Of a DNA stretch of 64,000 nucleotides, positions 36,151 to 48,767 are shown piece after piece. The notes below the pieces were generated by a model. It worked only from the letters and a program-made list of their open reading frames with translations, ran no database searches and was not told the origin of the DNA. The translations under genes were made by a program, and so were the position numbers. The stretch's first letter is position 1. Each line of letters opens with the position of its first letter. The DNA lies in the NCBI GenBank assembly GCA_026874595.1, contig CM049310.1, forward strand, positions 40,801,558-40,865,557. The letters are read 5' to 3'. The DNA comes from Sipunculus nudus. Taxonomy: Eukaryota > Annelida > Sipuncula > Golfingiida > Sipunculidae.

Positions 36151-36422
36151 TCTTTGACACCCCAGCAGCCCTGTTTCCATGTGGACATACACAGGCCAGT
36201 CCTGACAAGACATCAGATTGATTAATGAGTTTAGCTGGCAAGCCAGCCCCGTTGACCTAGCGAAGGGTCACACTATCAGCTTTGTTTACAGTTAGTCACT
36301 CGCTCTGACGAAGGCTACAGGGGTAGCTGAAAATTTAGCAACAATCTGTACATGTTATCCAAATAATATGATTGTTTGAAATATTGGCGTTGATGTCTCT
36401 CTTCTTTTTGTGTTCATTGACT
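36151..36422 (-). repeat. Right inverted terminal repeat of the Penelope-like element
   Basis: Reverse complement of 33382-33653. It begins 11 bp after the stop codon of the reverse transcriptase frame. Confidence 0.93.
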
Positions 36423-36450
36423 GTCTTAAGCCAGCACCCGGAGAATTCAG

Positions 36451-36452
<2 letters not shown>

Positions 36453-36523
<71 letters not shown>

Positions 36524-36802
36524 TATAACTAACTGTTATATAGTTATTCAGTTGGCATATTGTTACACATTGTCATCTACTGTGATGTCCACTCTATAGA
36601 TATATATGAATTCTCAATCCTCAAGTCTGCTGCGAAACTATTGTTAGCCATTTTATGTTGCATTATCTGATTCTCAATTCTGTTTCAAATTAAGTCTGTA
36701 TTTACAGTGCCTTAGAGCTATTGTATTTAAATTAAGTGAATTTTCCACTTTAATGTTTTTCAATAAATTAATATGTATAACTTTATACAATAATATATAT
36801 AA

Positions 36803-36845
<43 letters not shown>

Positions 36846-37140
36846 AAATATATATTATATTATATGATATATACAAACAAATGTATATATATATATATTA
36901 TACATATTATCTATATGTTTTATATATCATACACATAGATAATAAATTACATATATCATATATATAATACATAAATTAAATATAATTATCATAAAATGTA
37001 TTACATAATATATATAATATATTTAAATTTAAAATATCTGATATGCATTATTAATATAATTTATAATTTTTATATAATATATAATATATATGTATATGTA
37101 ATATGTAAACATATGTATATGTATATATATATATACATAT

Positions 37141-37204
<64 letters not shown>
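36453..37204. repeat. (TA)n tracts and TA-rich DNA right of the Penelope-like element
   Basis: A ~65 bp TA run at 36453-36518, then TA-rich sequence with further runs at about 36808-36841 and 37148-37204. The Ile/Tyr-rich frames here are artefacts. The stretch 36540-36780 between runs shows nothing recognisable. Confidence 0.85.
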
Positions 37205-38536
37205 CCTGGTTAAAGAATTCAATTAACATGATTTTCAAAGTTTAATCAAATTGTTATGGTTCATGAGGCTTCTCATTCACACTTTGTGATTGTACGACCT
37301 TTGTCCTGAGGAAGCACATCGGGGTCATTTCTTCAATACTTTTGTTTAAAACAGCCTGAACATTTCCAGACCTTCACTGTAATCAAAAGTAATTTTACCA
37401 TTCTAGGGAATTTCATATCTTGTTTGGCTTATGGATTTTGGCCGGTCAATATGGTACTGGTGAATGTGGTCATTGTTTGTGTCCCGCTGTGCAATCACAT
37501 AATCACACTAGCCCTCTTCAAGTCTTTAAATAATGGTCAGACAGAGCGCTACTGCTCCATCAGTAATACGTAATTTGGATAAATGCCCTTCTCTTGACGT
37601 CTTAACTAAATTATCCACAGTCTTCTATATCTGCAGCCTGTTTACTTATGCAAAACACAGGGAAACTACGCGGGCAATATAGCTGGCCCACACAGGCCCA
37701 GCCATATGAACAGCACTGGACACTGCAGGTCACGTGGTCTTATTTGTTTACATGACCTGGGCACCAGGCTAGCTTTTTCTGGTTGGCTCTAGCCATCATG
37801 TGATGGAGCATCAAAACACCCTATTGTTTGATTTTTTTAGTAGGTTAAGCATAATCTTAATAAAATTGACTGAATAGGTCATTTTTATCTGTAGCCAATC
37901 AAAGACATGTTGTTCAAATGCTTGTTTTTTTTTACTACCGGAGAGGGGGGGGGGGGGGGTATTTTAGGCATCACAGCATTCGGGCCAGGATGTTTGAAAA
38001 AGGAGATACACAAGCCCCCATTTTCCTGGTGACTTGGTCTAGTTTGACTGAAGAAACAACACATTCTCAGGTAAAAAAAAAAGAAGTTTAATATCGGAAT
38101 TTATTTAGAAAATTATTTAAAAGAGGCCCATAACTCAGGTGTTTTATAGATGTTATTTAGGGAAAATAAATATAGCCACGTGTCATGCAGTGGACAGTGG
38201 ATGCTTTTCCCTACCAGCCAGTGCGCATGCGTTTGGATGGGGGAATTTTAACAATAACAGTGGATGTTTGAACATTATACATAGAAAACCAAGGATCCGT
38301 CTGACTGCCGCATACAAAGGCCTAGTACTCTATTTATATGACAGATGTCGCTGCACCAGACAAGTCATATGATTCTAATAATCAATGTGGCGTGAAGCAC
38401 AACAACAGAGATGTTCCGCACGTGAGTATTACGCACCGGAGGTCTGTCACAGAGCAAAACCACCCACATCGGGAAGAAAACAACTCAAGTGCAGCAAAGA
38501 AGAAGGCTGTGGGACTGATATGACGACAGAATCACG
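37205..38536. other. Upstream region of the claudin-like gene
   Basis: No coding exon seen. A (G)14 run lies at about 37946-37959. The last few hundred bases should hold the promoter and 5' untranslated region of the gene starting at 38537, without a distinct signal. Confidence 0.4.
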
Positions 38537-38926
38537 ATGTGTCGGGTCCTGTGTCGTCAGTATGAGGCCACGATTTGTGTGTGTCAAGCAGTGTTTGGAT
38601 ATATAACGCTACAAGTCATGGCCGGCGCTGCCGTTGTATCGTTCTTATCTCCCTTCTGGGTCGAAATACATATAGATGGCGCTGACAACCGCACCCTGGG
38701 ATTATGGGCACAGTGTACGAAGGGACAAACGCCGTGCAAATGGATGGGTACACCAGTCAACCCCGGTAATAAGTCATTCCTTCCTTTACTTTTGATAATC
38801 AGTGTTAATAGGCCTAACTGAGAAATCAAGGAGAGGGTTGGCTCGGGGCTCAGTTAGTGCTCATTTTTGTTGGTCACACGTGATTAAGCAAACTAAGACA
38901 GGCGCCGCTGAATGTAAACAAACACC

Positions 38927-39000
<74 letters not shown>

Positions 39001-42000
39001 TAATACAGCCTCTGATGAACTTTCACACTTTCATTGTATAGCCACATTATATGCAGTTTTAAGTGTTGTGTGTGTTTGTACAGTCAGTTGGACCAGTGTT
39101 GTGTGTGTTTGTACAGTCAGTTGGACCACAGGTTAAGGTCTCGCCGTATCTATTTTTGACACAGGCGTCTCATTCATAAATATTTGAGTCTCGTGTATAT
39201 TTTTAAAAAGGACATCGCGTGTAGCAGTTAGGAGTCAATTTATTCTATAAACGCTGCCGTTTAATATTTATCTATTCCCTCTTTATTGATACACTATAGC
39301 TGATATAACGGGGTTTTTTTACAACGGGGGGGGGGGGGGGGGGGGGGGGCAGTGTAGGGATGAAGTGAGGAATGTTGTGCGTGTAATGAATGAGAATCCA
39401 TATATGTTTACGAAGCGAAGTATTGTGAACTGGTTGACCAGTGTGTAAATCGTTCATATTAGATCAAGAGGGCTGCAGATGTCCAGATTTTGGTTGATAG
39501 TTATGTATAAATTGCAGTATTGAAAAAATGGTAGTGGCGTAGCTGAAAAATATAGAGTGTAGTTAGAGGGAAGGAAAGCCATCGTCTGTGTTTTTTAGGG
39601 ATTTACGTAAACACGCGGCTGTTATTACAGGCATTTCGATCTTTGCCGAAATCAGTTGGGATTTTTCCGGTGATAGCGTACACGTAATTGAGAAACCTCT
39701 CAAAAATCACTCCAAACGTTGTGTTCATTAAAATAATTTATTAATATTTTCAAATCGGTGAGGTAACTGTGGGAACCAGTGGCGGATCCGGATGTCCCCT
39801 GCTTAACAGAGAAAATTTTAAATATTTAAAGTAATGAGGGAAATTTTGAATCACCTTTCACAAAAAATACGAGGAAATTCTGTTCTCTGAAATTTCTTTG
39901 CATATCGTAGTCAAACTTTTCGTGTGGCGGGCAAAAAAAAAATATATTTCTCCAAAATTTGGATACTAACTTGAAAGTCCAAACATTAAATAGTTTATAA
40001 CATGTAGATATCTATACAATGAAAATGCCCACCTAAGTTTATAACTTGCAAAATATCATACTTAAAATGCAATCCTCGTGGTAGTATAATTGATATGTTC
40101 AAGTCACATATTAAGTCTGCGTGCCGGACTGAACAGAGCACAGGTGGTGAGTTCGAGTATGAGTCGAGGAGCCGTGAAAATTTTCAACGCCCCATAGGGC
40201 GGGGGGGGGGGGGGTTCTCGGTGTTATGACCCATCAGAATGTTATAACGGAGAGACTCCCTATCTAAATCACAGGGCTGATCATTAGTTTCCTCAGCTTA
40301 TTAAACAGAATGTTAGCGAATGTGGGTAAATTAATAATTTAATTGCTAGGGACTTAAATAATATATAAAGATGAAAATTTATTAATAATAACTGCGATAA
40401 TAAATGGATAATATGAGAGATGTTAGAGCTCAACTGGGGCCCCCCTCTGGATTCGTGATTTCAGGGCCCCGGATCTCGAAACGAGGTTGGCGGGGGGAGG
40501 GGGGGGGGTGAGTTGGTGGGGGGGGGGGGGGTAGTTGGTAGTGGTGGTGGTTTATAGATCCATTACAAAACGGTTTCGGGGACCGAAAAGGAGACAACCT
40601 CACCCCCACCCCCCACCCCCCCCCCCCTCCCCACCCCCGATCCGCTTCTACCAATGTTGTTTGCAAGCTATACATGATTGCCAAGTCATCATGATTGCGC
40701 TGTTGTTCACATTTATTCACCCTACAAGTGGGTCAGTCACACCTAGATTTGTTCACATGCACAACAGAACTTAATCCCGTGCTGCATGGAGCTTGATTGA
40801 ATTGTGAATAACCAAAAGACCGCATTCCAGGCTTTGCCGAAGGCAGTTCGGCTGTTTTCGGTGGTATACTCTCCATTCAAGTCGGGAAACACACAAAAAT
40901 CACTCAAAATGATTTGTACATTAATAATTATTTATTATCAAAGCGACCATGTCACTGCGGGGGCAATAATCTTTAAAATGAGGTATGGCACAGTGTCATA
41001 CGCAACGGGGTTTCAGAGAACATTGAGAACAAAGGTGGAGCGAATTCCTTTCATAAGTATTAGCTTATAAATATTAATTTCATAATCTTGCCATGTTCAG
41101 TATGGAATAGAAAAAAATCAATTTTCGCGTATAATGTCCCAGACATAAAATAACAACAACCATAGGACATATTTATGTCAATTATGGTAATTATCATGTA
41201 TATTGACTATCACTTTTTTAGCTCAGCTGACTTTCAGTCATGCTGGGCTATAGCGATGGGTCTTTGTCCGTCGTCCATCCGTCTGTCCGTCCGGCCGTCC
41301 GTTAGCAGGGCACAAATCGTATCCGTAGGGGCTAGAGCCATGAACCCTATGCAGTCTTAGAGGTTCTAAAAAGATCTCCTTGCAAACCTGAAATTAGGTC
41401 ATTGCGACCTATATTCTCGAAGTTATGGGGTGTGTTTGCACCCCCCAGAAATAATTCTTTTAGCCAAACGTTTCATCCCAAACCTTCCATCTTTCACATA
41501 CAGCTCACCTACCAACAGGGGAAGAACCATAATTATTTTGAGGTCACAAGGCCAAAGGTCAAGGTAACAGAACCAACTTCTTTGAAAAGCCTGTGGATGC
41601 ATTTTAAGCCAAACCTTTCATCCCAATTCTTTGATCTTTCACATATAGCTCACCTACTAAGTGGGAGAAGAATCCTATAGATGTTGAGGTCACAAGGTCA
41701 AAGGTCAGGGTCACAGGATCCATTTCTTTGAAAAGGTTGTGGACACATTTCAAGCTAGACCTTTCATTCCAAACCTTTCAGCACTGATATCGCTTCTCTG
41801 TCAACAGGGGAAAAGACCTGTTGATTTTGAGGTCAAAGGTCAAGTTCACAGCACCCTCCTCTTGCGTGGAGTCATTTTCAGGCAAACTTTTCAATCGTTA
41901 CTTTCCATCTGTCATATATGGCTTACCTACCAATAGGGGAAGAAGCCTATTGATGTTGAGTTCAAAAGGTCAAAGGTCAAGGTCACAATATTGTTCTAAA

Positions 42001-43872
42001 TGCTTGTGAACATATTTTTTTTATCATAACTGTCACTAGCACTTCCGGCTCTATTGAATAAAGATTAGTTTAATTATTCATTTTATATTTGCTTGCTGGT
42101 ATGTGCTTTAGTTTATTCGAACTTGCGTTCATTCATTCGGTCAGTCATGCATTTATTAAATGGATCAGTCATTTCTTGATCGGTTCATCTGTTTCGTCCC
42201 CACTCATTACCAACCGTTTACTTCATTAAATTAACTTCTTTTCATTTTACGTTTTATTTCATCCACTAGTTGAATTAAGTATCCATTCATCCACTTTATG
42301 AGTCTCTTTAAATAGGCTTGTGTGTATAATGCCTGAATATCAATTCATTAATTCATACAAACGTTTTTCAATAACTTCTTAATTGTATTAAATGAAGCAT
42401 GACTTCCTGTTGAGATTTCCTACATAAAAGATGTACTAACACGTATAATTTAATACAAAGACTTGAAATTAGCTTTCATTGATGGATTTATATATTCTGT
42501 AAAGTATATATATTTATATATATTACACGTTTGTCTTTGTTTACTGTTGGTTTATATATTATGAAGTTACTAAGGTGCATTATTATGATTTAAAATAAAA
42601 TCATATATAAACTCTCACATGACTCTATGAGTCATTCATGAAGCATGGGTACCTTAATGGGGTGGGCAACCTCAATCGTTTACAAAAAAAAGTGCAAATG
42701 ATGGTACAAGCATGAAATTTAGTAGTTTTGGCGGCCATGGCGGCCATATTGGAAAATTAGATGAATTACGACATAATGTACTTGTAAGAATTTTATCTAA
42801 TGCAGGGAATTGGGTAAAATGAGAATTCCAAATTTAAAATATACCTTCGATTTTGTTGAAATATTCCGAATAAATTTATCCTTTGGCCGCCATTTTGAAT
42901 AGTTTGGCATCTTGGGAAATGGCAGAATGTCAGGTTGCCGGGGTGATTTTTGAACAAAGAGAACAAACCCCAGAAATATTATATCGTTAATGTTTTCTTG
43001 TTGTGTGTAGAGAACACCGGCTGGTTTCGTGGAGTTCAGGTGGTATTCTGTGCAGCATTGTTAGGGGTAGTCCTGTCCGAGTGGGCGGCCTTCATGAAGT
43101 GTTGTCTGGTCGGATACAGGCGCTCATACGCAACTAACGCTTACATCTGTTTCTTCAATATGGTCACGTGTAAGTAATTAGCATATTTTACACAATCGAT
43201 TCTTCATAAAAATATTCTACAATAGGATAAGGAGAATGTATATGATAATTTAATAAGTGAGAAAATGGTGCTTTCATTATATGAATCAGATACGGATAAA
43301 GTAAATATGCCGTAAATCCTATAACAGTTTATATAAAAAAATGGCGAGAATGGCATTAACTCTCTAAAGAAGAAGAAAAACGAAATGATATATAGATTTT
43401 CTTATAATCCGAAGAACATTTTGATTATACTGGTATGTATTCGACAAAAGCCTGAAAATTTAACAATTCTTTCAAAATCTCTTGAAGCATATTATGATAA
43501 ACGTAATAATACTTAAGCAGTTTATGGTGTTTCACATATGAATATCTCTAACTGATACAAAATATATTTAAAAAAAGGGTTTTATTAGACATTATTCAGA
43601 TAACATTGATGCTGTATATTTCATTTCATGTTCTGCTCTGCACGTTTTATTTTACAGGTGCCTGCGTCCTTACGTCAATGGTGTTGTTCGGTGCTAAAAG
43701 AGACTCTTTGGATCGCAGATCCACTGTAAGGTTGGACTGGGCGTATTTTATCCAAGCATTAGCCATACCATCAGGTTTGCTGTCCGCACTATTTTACATG
43801 GTTGAAGGATGCGCTATTCGCCGGGCCACGAGAGGATATCTAGAAATTACTGAAAGCGGAAACTATTACTGA
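38537..43872 (+). CDS. Claudin/PMP22-type four-pass membrane protein (3 exons)
   Basis: Exons 38537-38765, 43011-43169 and 43658-43872 join through two phase-1 introns (donors gtaata and gtaagt; acceptors ttgtgtgtag and gttttattttacag) into 200 residues. Four membrane segments: about 17-41 (ending FLSPFWVEI), 84-106, 120-142 and 162-184. The first outer loop has the family pattern W...GLW..C...C (GLWAQCTKGQTPC) and a sequon NRT. Claudins and PMP22/EMP proteins sit in cell junctions or the plasma membrane and seal or organise membranes; which branch this belongs to is unclear. ATG 38537 is the first after an in-frame stop at 38516. The short tail ends in NYY with no standard PDZ motif. The 4.2 kb first intron holds G/C runs and a dispersed repeat. 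Confidence 0.83.
38932..38994. repeat. (TA)n microsatellite in the claudin-like gene intron 1
   Basis: About 63 bp of TA, followed by acacac. A 33 bp direct duplication (gtgttgtgtgtgtttgtaca and gtcagttggacc) follows at about 39063-39128. Confidence 0.93.
39329..39349. repeat. (G)21 homopolymer
   Basis: An uninterrupted G run in intron 1 of the claudin-like gene, one of several in the window (near 22490, 37946, 40201, 51909, 52628). Confidence 0.9.
40486..40642. repeat. Opposed G-rich and C-rich tracts (imperfect inverted repeat)
   Basis: G-rich DNA at about 40489-40550 (runs up to 12) faces C-rich DNA at about 40600-40640 (runs up to 13) across a ~50 bp spacer. The two arms are roughly complementary, so the region could fold into a hairpin, and either strand could form G-quadruplexes. 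It lies in intron 1 of the claudin-like gene. Confidence 0.75.
41219..42060 (+). repeat. Dispersed element with 5' hairpin and four ~140 bp internal repeats
   Basis: It starts with an imperfect hairpin (agctcagctgactttcagtc then atgctgggct) and a gtccgtc-rich stretch. Four diverged repeats of about 140 bp follow (from about 41463, 41610, 41753, 41880). Each runs gccaaacctttcatcccaa, (a)gctcacctac, caggggaaga, gaggtcacaaggtcaaaggt. The plan resembles the Helitron-like elements but the sequence differs. Its right end, near cacttccggctctattgaat, is approximate. It lies within intron 1 of the claudin-like gene. Headers of this kind are common in mollusc genomes (family knowledge, not checked). 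Confidence 0.6.
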
Positions 43873-44190
43873 TTGGTGCTCGATCATACCACTGCAACCA
43901 CGTGAACATCCATATAAAGGTCAACAAATCATATTTCAACAAAACAACACAATATACACGACCTGGCAATGATCTCTGTGAAGTTGCATGATATATCTGT
44001 GATCTCCTTACATGTTATAATTATTGTTCACCCCTCTATCCAGCTACCATTGATGCTATTGTCACTTTGTTTCTTTAAATCTGAGTGACTAAATTTAATA
44101 CTTGACGAATTGCCTGATATGTAAAGCAATTCCCTCTCGGAAATGAGCAGGTTCATTATTTACAACTATTCGGATAACTCCTTGCCGTAA

Positions 44191-44312
44191 AACCGGATGA
44201 CATTGTATCATTATCATTGTCTTGACGCTGTATGACATGGCGTCATTATCATTGTCTTGACGCCGGAAGACACGAGGTCATTGTCATTGGTTTTACGCCG
44301 GATGTCATGGCA
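44191..44312. repeat. ~48 bp minisatellite, about 3 copies
   Basis: Imperfect copies of a unit reading ccggatgacatggcgtcatt then atcattgtcttgacg, about 0.3 kb downstream of the claudin-like stop codon. Confidence 0.75.
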
Positions 44313-44574
44313 TATAATATTTACGAGACTGACATCCAAACCGGGAACGAATACCAATGAAACGTGAAAATTTAGTTATATTAAACAATTTATATTAGTG
44401 GAATTAGTCGGTTTCCTCATTCGGATCCTCATTTGTTAAGCTTAACTTGTTACCTTCAATGCACATTTGCATGACATTCCAGTGTTAACTGTGATCTGAT
44501 AATCCTTTTATCATATACATGGTTACTTAAAATTTATAATTTTAAATCTGATATCTTGACTTATAGATCTTGGT

Positions 44575-44714
<140 letters not shown>

Positions 44715-47523
44715 CTGAGACACATGATCTTTGCATCATAATTCCTGGACAAACACCTCCCTTTTCTCTGAGATTTATCAAAATGGCGACGACTTGACGA
44801 AGATAGTCAGCAATCACGTTTTTCTAGAATCTCGCAATGTCCCATTCTCGTCACGTATTCTTACATATATGACACATGAATCACAACAATTTACATTCAC
44901 TTATGGAATTAGTTTTAAAAATCCTTTATGATATTTCCAAATTGAAACTTTGCGATATTGTGTGTGGCCATATTTTGCCCTATTTCAAGAAATCAAGAAT
45001 TTGTAATATCTTTTCTCACATCGTGCAATTGGTCGAGGTTATTGTTGCCCGTATATGCGCTATGTCAGCTGTTTCAATCTGTGTTTGATCTAATTATGGC
45101 GGTTTTGTCTTTTTTAACTTTTAAGTTGCTTGGATATGTTATCATATGTAAAATGGTTAAATCCATTAATAATTTAAGCTGCGGGTCAGGCTTTACAGGT
45201 CAGACCAAAAAGTACAACGTTTATGAACACAGACATTAATTATGAAGCAGCCGAGAGAATGGTTAAATAGTGGTAGTGTAGGATTTTTCCAACAGATAAT
45301 AGAAAACAACTAAGAAAATTAAGTTTAAAATCACAAATGGCCGAAAGGTCTTTCCGAAACATATACTATACGTCTAATAGTTAAACGTGATAAACAGACA
45401 GAAAGGTCGCGGCAGGCTACTGAACTTCGCCTTAAGTCGGTTAATGTTTAACCCCTTAACACGTTAAAATGACTTAACCAAGTGCCGACCAGTCGTGGCC
45501 CAAGTCTGGATCATTCAAACACAAGCGGAAGAATGGGGTGGCCTGTAGATTTCTGGTTGTAGGGCATCCTATGTTACAATAGGGGTGGCCTATAAATGGG
45601 TCAGTCCAAATATAGATGAGGGGTAGTAGGCCTAATGTCTTACAGTAATGTGTTATTTTCCTAGTTAACTATAGAATACTGGCATTTTTCCTGATTACCC
45701 ATGGGTTACATACCAGAGGTATCAGGGGTTATGCTTTTCTACACGCTACCGTGTCCACACATTAAATTTAAAATATTCTTCATAATTCGGCATTTCGTCG
45801 TTAATGCATTCTTGTTTGTGCTGAATAGGGGAAACATTAAACCTTAGATAAACATTTGTCAGATACACTGCCACTGTATGAATCAGTATTTACATGGTCT
45901 GAGATGTGCAAATGACTTAGGAAAGTAATCAAACAGTTTACTGTAAAATGTTAGTTTAACAAACAGATAACGTGTGATACTGAACGTCGTTACGTGTTAC
46001 ATCAGCAGTGGAACTACCTCTTTTGGAATGTTAGATGCGTGTTCCTTTTTTAGTCAGATGTCACGCATCGTAAGACATTGCTGTATGCCGAGATGCATGC
46101 TGGGATATATATCTGTAATATGCATGGCTGTCAGTAGAGGCATTCAGGGAACATATCGCTATATTGAGGCATGTTATTTTAGCATTTTAGTTAAGTTAGC
46201 TGAGAACCCAAGTTAGTTCGCTACTAAAGAGGTAATATAGGACTATTTCTGTCCTTGCCTTGTTGTTTTATTCAACAATTATACATTATCTGTATTTACC
46301 CAATTTAACATAAATAAGTCACAAAAAAAACAAAAGTAGAGAGGGCTATGTTTACTTTCGAACATGATTAATTAAATTATTTATGTAATATTTTGGTATG
46401 TCCTTTGCTGGGGTTGTCACGTCAGTTCATTTAGGGGTCATTTAATTAGTCATGCAGCTAACCTTTAGATGACCCGCACCAGGTCTGTAGTCAGGTTCTG
46501 TGAACTGCCGAAACAAGCATCAAAGATTCTTAATTGTATTTCTATGATTAAGCAGAGAATAAATTACCATTCATTTGACATGTGCACTACAGCGGTTTGA
46601 CATGAACAAAGAACTGAACGCATAAGCCACGAATATATTAGTAAATATACAGAGGTGTAAAGTAGTAATTTGTTGCTAGGCCGCATGAAAGAAAATTTTT
46701 TCGGCATTTGGGATAAGGAATTCAACAGAATTCGCAGAGAGGATCTGTAGCGACCGTTGTGCTACAGACGAAGGAATTTCCAAGAATTTCCAAGGTCTGC
46801 TTTGTATCTATTTTGGACTATTCGACAAGCGCCATCTGTTGTTTTGATATCGTCAGCTCCCTGAAGAGTTACTCCCTTCTTTGAAACACGGTGGCGCTAC
46901 TGATGACATCGGTACCGAATCGTGACATTTCGATTATTAACAAGTACTTGCAGGTGTCCAACACTGATGTGTTCATGCCGAGTGTATGTCTAATCATGAT
47001 CAACTCATATTGCAGAAGTAAATTCAGCTTGGGCAGTTGGCAAAAGCTCTGTATAACACTAAATGAATCTCTGATGTTGATGTTCCGTTGGCCATTAAAA
47101 TTTAATGCGAGTACAATGTATTAAAAAGAGAATTGACATCGGATTTATTCTAAGAGGCAATATATTAATATGCAAAATAAAGTTTGTGATACTGTATAAT
47201 ACAAGGCATATGACGGTTTTCTATTCTACGCAAAATAAATGATTATATGAATAAAATCCATGGAACTCTCAAGGTTACTTGCATAAATTTATAGTCTTAT
47301 CCTGTATGGCGAAAACGTATAGGTGCTTATTCTACTGATATAAGGATTGTACGGATTACTTAATCGCCGTAGCTTCAAACTCGTATATTGGGACCAGTTT
47401 AATATATGCATTTTACATATAACTGTGTACCTACTGATTGTATATTTGATCTGTTCCAAATTTGTGATTAGTGACTGTTCGGATGACGTATATCAATGTG
47501 TATGTTATATGATATTATATATA

Positions 47524-47564
<41 letters not shown>

Positions 47565-48098
47565 GCTTGTCTGTTATTTATGTAATTGTTATGATATTAT
47601 ATGTTCAAGATTGTATATAAACTTTACAATACTGGATAGTAAAAACACATGCTTTTTTGTCGTTATCATGACGACCTCCATCGAAGATCCTCTATATTTC
47701 TTAATATCTGTCCTTCGTCCCTCAGTCTGTTACTCTATTGTTTATTCCCATGTCGGTTTTTTTTTTGTGACGAGTGACGTATATAGCTCGGGGTCAGGAA
47801 TTGTGACCGCAATTCAGGTTGTGATTTCTAGTCGCGCTCATCCTTCCGATAAGATTCCTGGTCAAAGCATGTGCCAACTCCACCTATGTTTGTTACACTG
47901 GTTACTAGAACATGTAAAACTTTAATAGATAACCTAATATGTTACTTGTTACCTTTGGTCACACGCTCTTCAAGAGCAACAAGCAACAAGAAAAGGAAGG
48001 ACAGAAGGCTAAACGTCAAGTAGAATGAGACTGACATATACTTTTTCTTTTTAGTTTGTTTAATTGTTCGTTTTATAAGAGATATTCCATGTTTCAAT

Positions 48099-48325
48099 GG
48101 GCTAGACAGCTGAGTGGCTAAAATGCTCAGCCTTCTCCGCTTGCGATCCGGGTTCGATTCCTGGCGTGGCTATGAGGGTGGGTTGTAGTGGCCTGTCCAT
48201 GGATGGTGGATTTCTCCGGGGCTTCGGTTTCCTCAACCCCTACCGACTACCGAGCGCAAACATCCGAGCCATGGAGAGTGCCTCGTATTAATTATTATAA
48301 TTAGTTGTATAATCCATGTAAAATA
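48099..48325 (+). mobile_element. tRNA-derived SINE
   Basis: The head is tRNA-like. An A box (tggctaaaatg, 48116-48126) and a perfect B box (ggttcgattcc, 48151-48161) are spaced as in a tRNA, and the D-arm stem gctgag/ctcagc is intact. The acceptor stem no longer pairs, so this is not a working tRNA. A central body (gatttctccggggcttcggt, ttcctcaacc) of a type common in invertebrate SINEs follows. The 3' end is AT-rich (ataaataaagttt). RNA polymerase III would drive it and a LINE would supply the machinery. The 3' border is approximate and no target duplication was identified. Confidence 0.72.
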
Positions 48326-48767
48326 AATAAAGTTTAAGATGTTTCCAAAATGTCCATTACATACTTTGCGATTACATACCGCTGATACTCGTGTGTTATG
48401 AAATATGATCAGTTGTATAGTTGTTACAAAGTGAAATCTCTACGTTGTGTCTTTTTATCGACTAATTTAACCCTCATTTCACTTTAATTAAAGGATTTAG
48501 ACTTGATTAAAAAAACCGTTATTCCGCTCTTTGAATTTGCCGATAAACGCCCCCTTTCCACCAGATATTCTCTGCGGATATATTTACTCCTGGACGCTGT
48601 CCTCGGAATACTTTTGTTTCGCATTCCCGCCCCCGTATCAAACCTTGACAGGTTTATTTCTCCCAGAATCGTGGGGACAGCAATTTGGCGTATCACAAAA
48701 CCCAGGGCGTCACAGGTCGCATGTCGAAGTTATGGTTGACCCGCTAGTTTAATATGATTATTTAATT
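48326..48767. other. No feature recognised
   Basis: AT-rich sequence between the SINE and the Helitron-like copy 4; overlapping short frames at 48484-48752 lack any domain. Confidence 0.4.

Larger units (their letters stand above)
33382..36422 (+). mobile_element. Penelope-like retroelement with 272 bp inverted terminal repeats
   Basis: A 3,041 bp element. The left 272 bp (33382-33653, starting agtcaatgaacacaaaaaga) recurs as its reverse complement at the right (36151-36422) with only a few mismatches seen (one at cgccaa(c/t)atttc, one at cacatg(a/g)aaac). Between them lies one open reading frame with reverse transcriptase and GIY-YIG endonuclease domains, the hallmark pair of Penelope-like elements. 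Such elements are known to be flanked by direct or inverted copies of their ends (pseudo-LTRs). TA tracts lie on both sides, touching on the left and 30 bp away on the right. The near-identical ends and intact frame point to a recent insertion. Confidence 0.92.
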
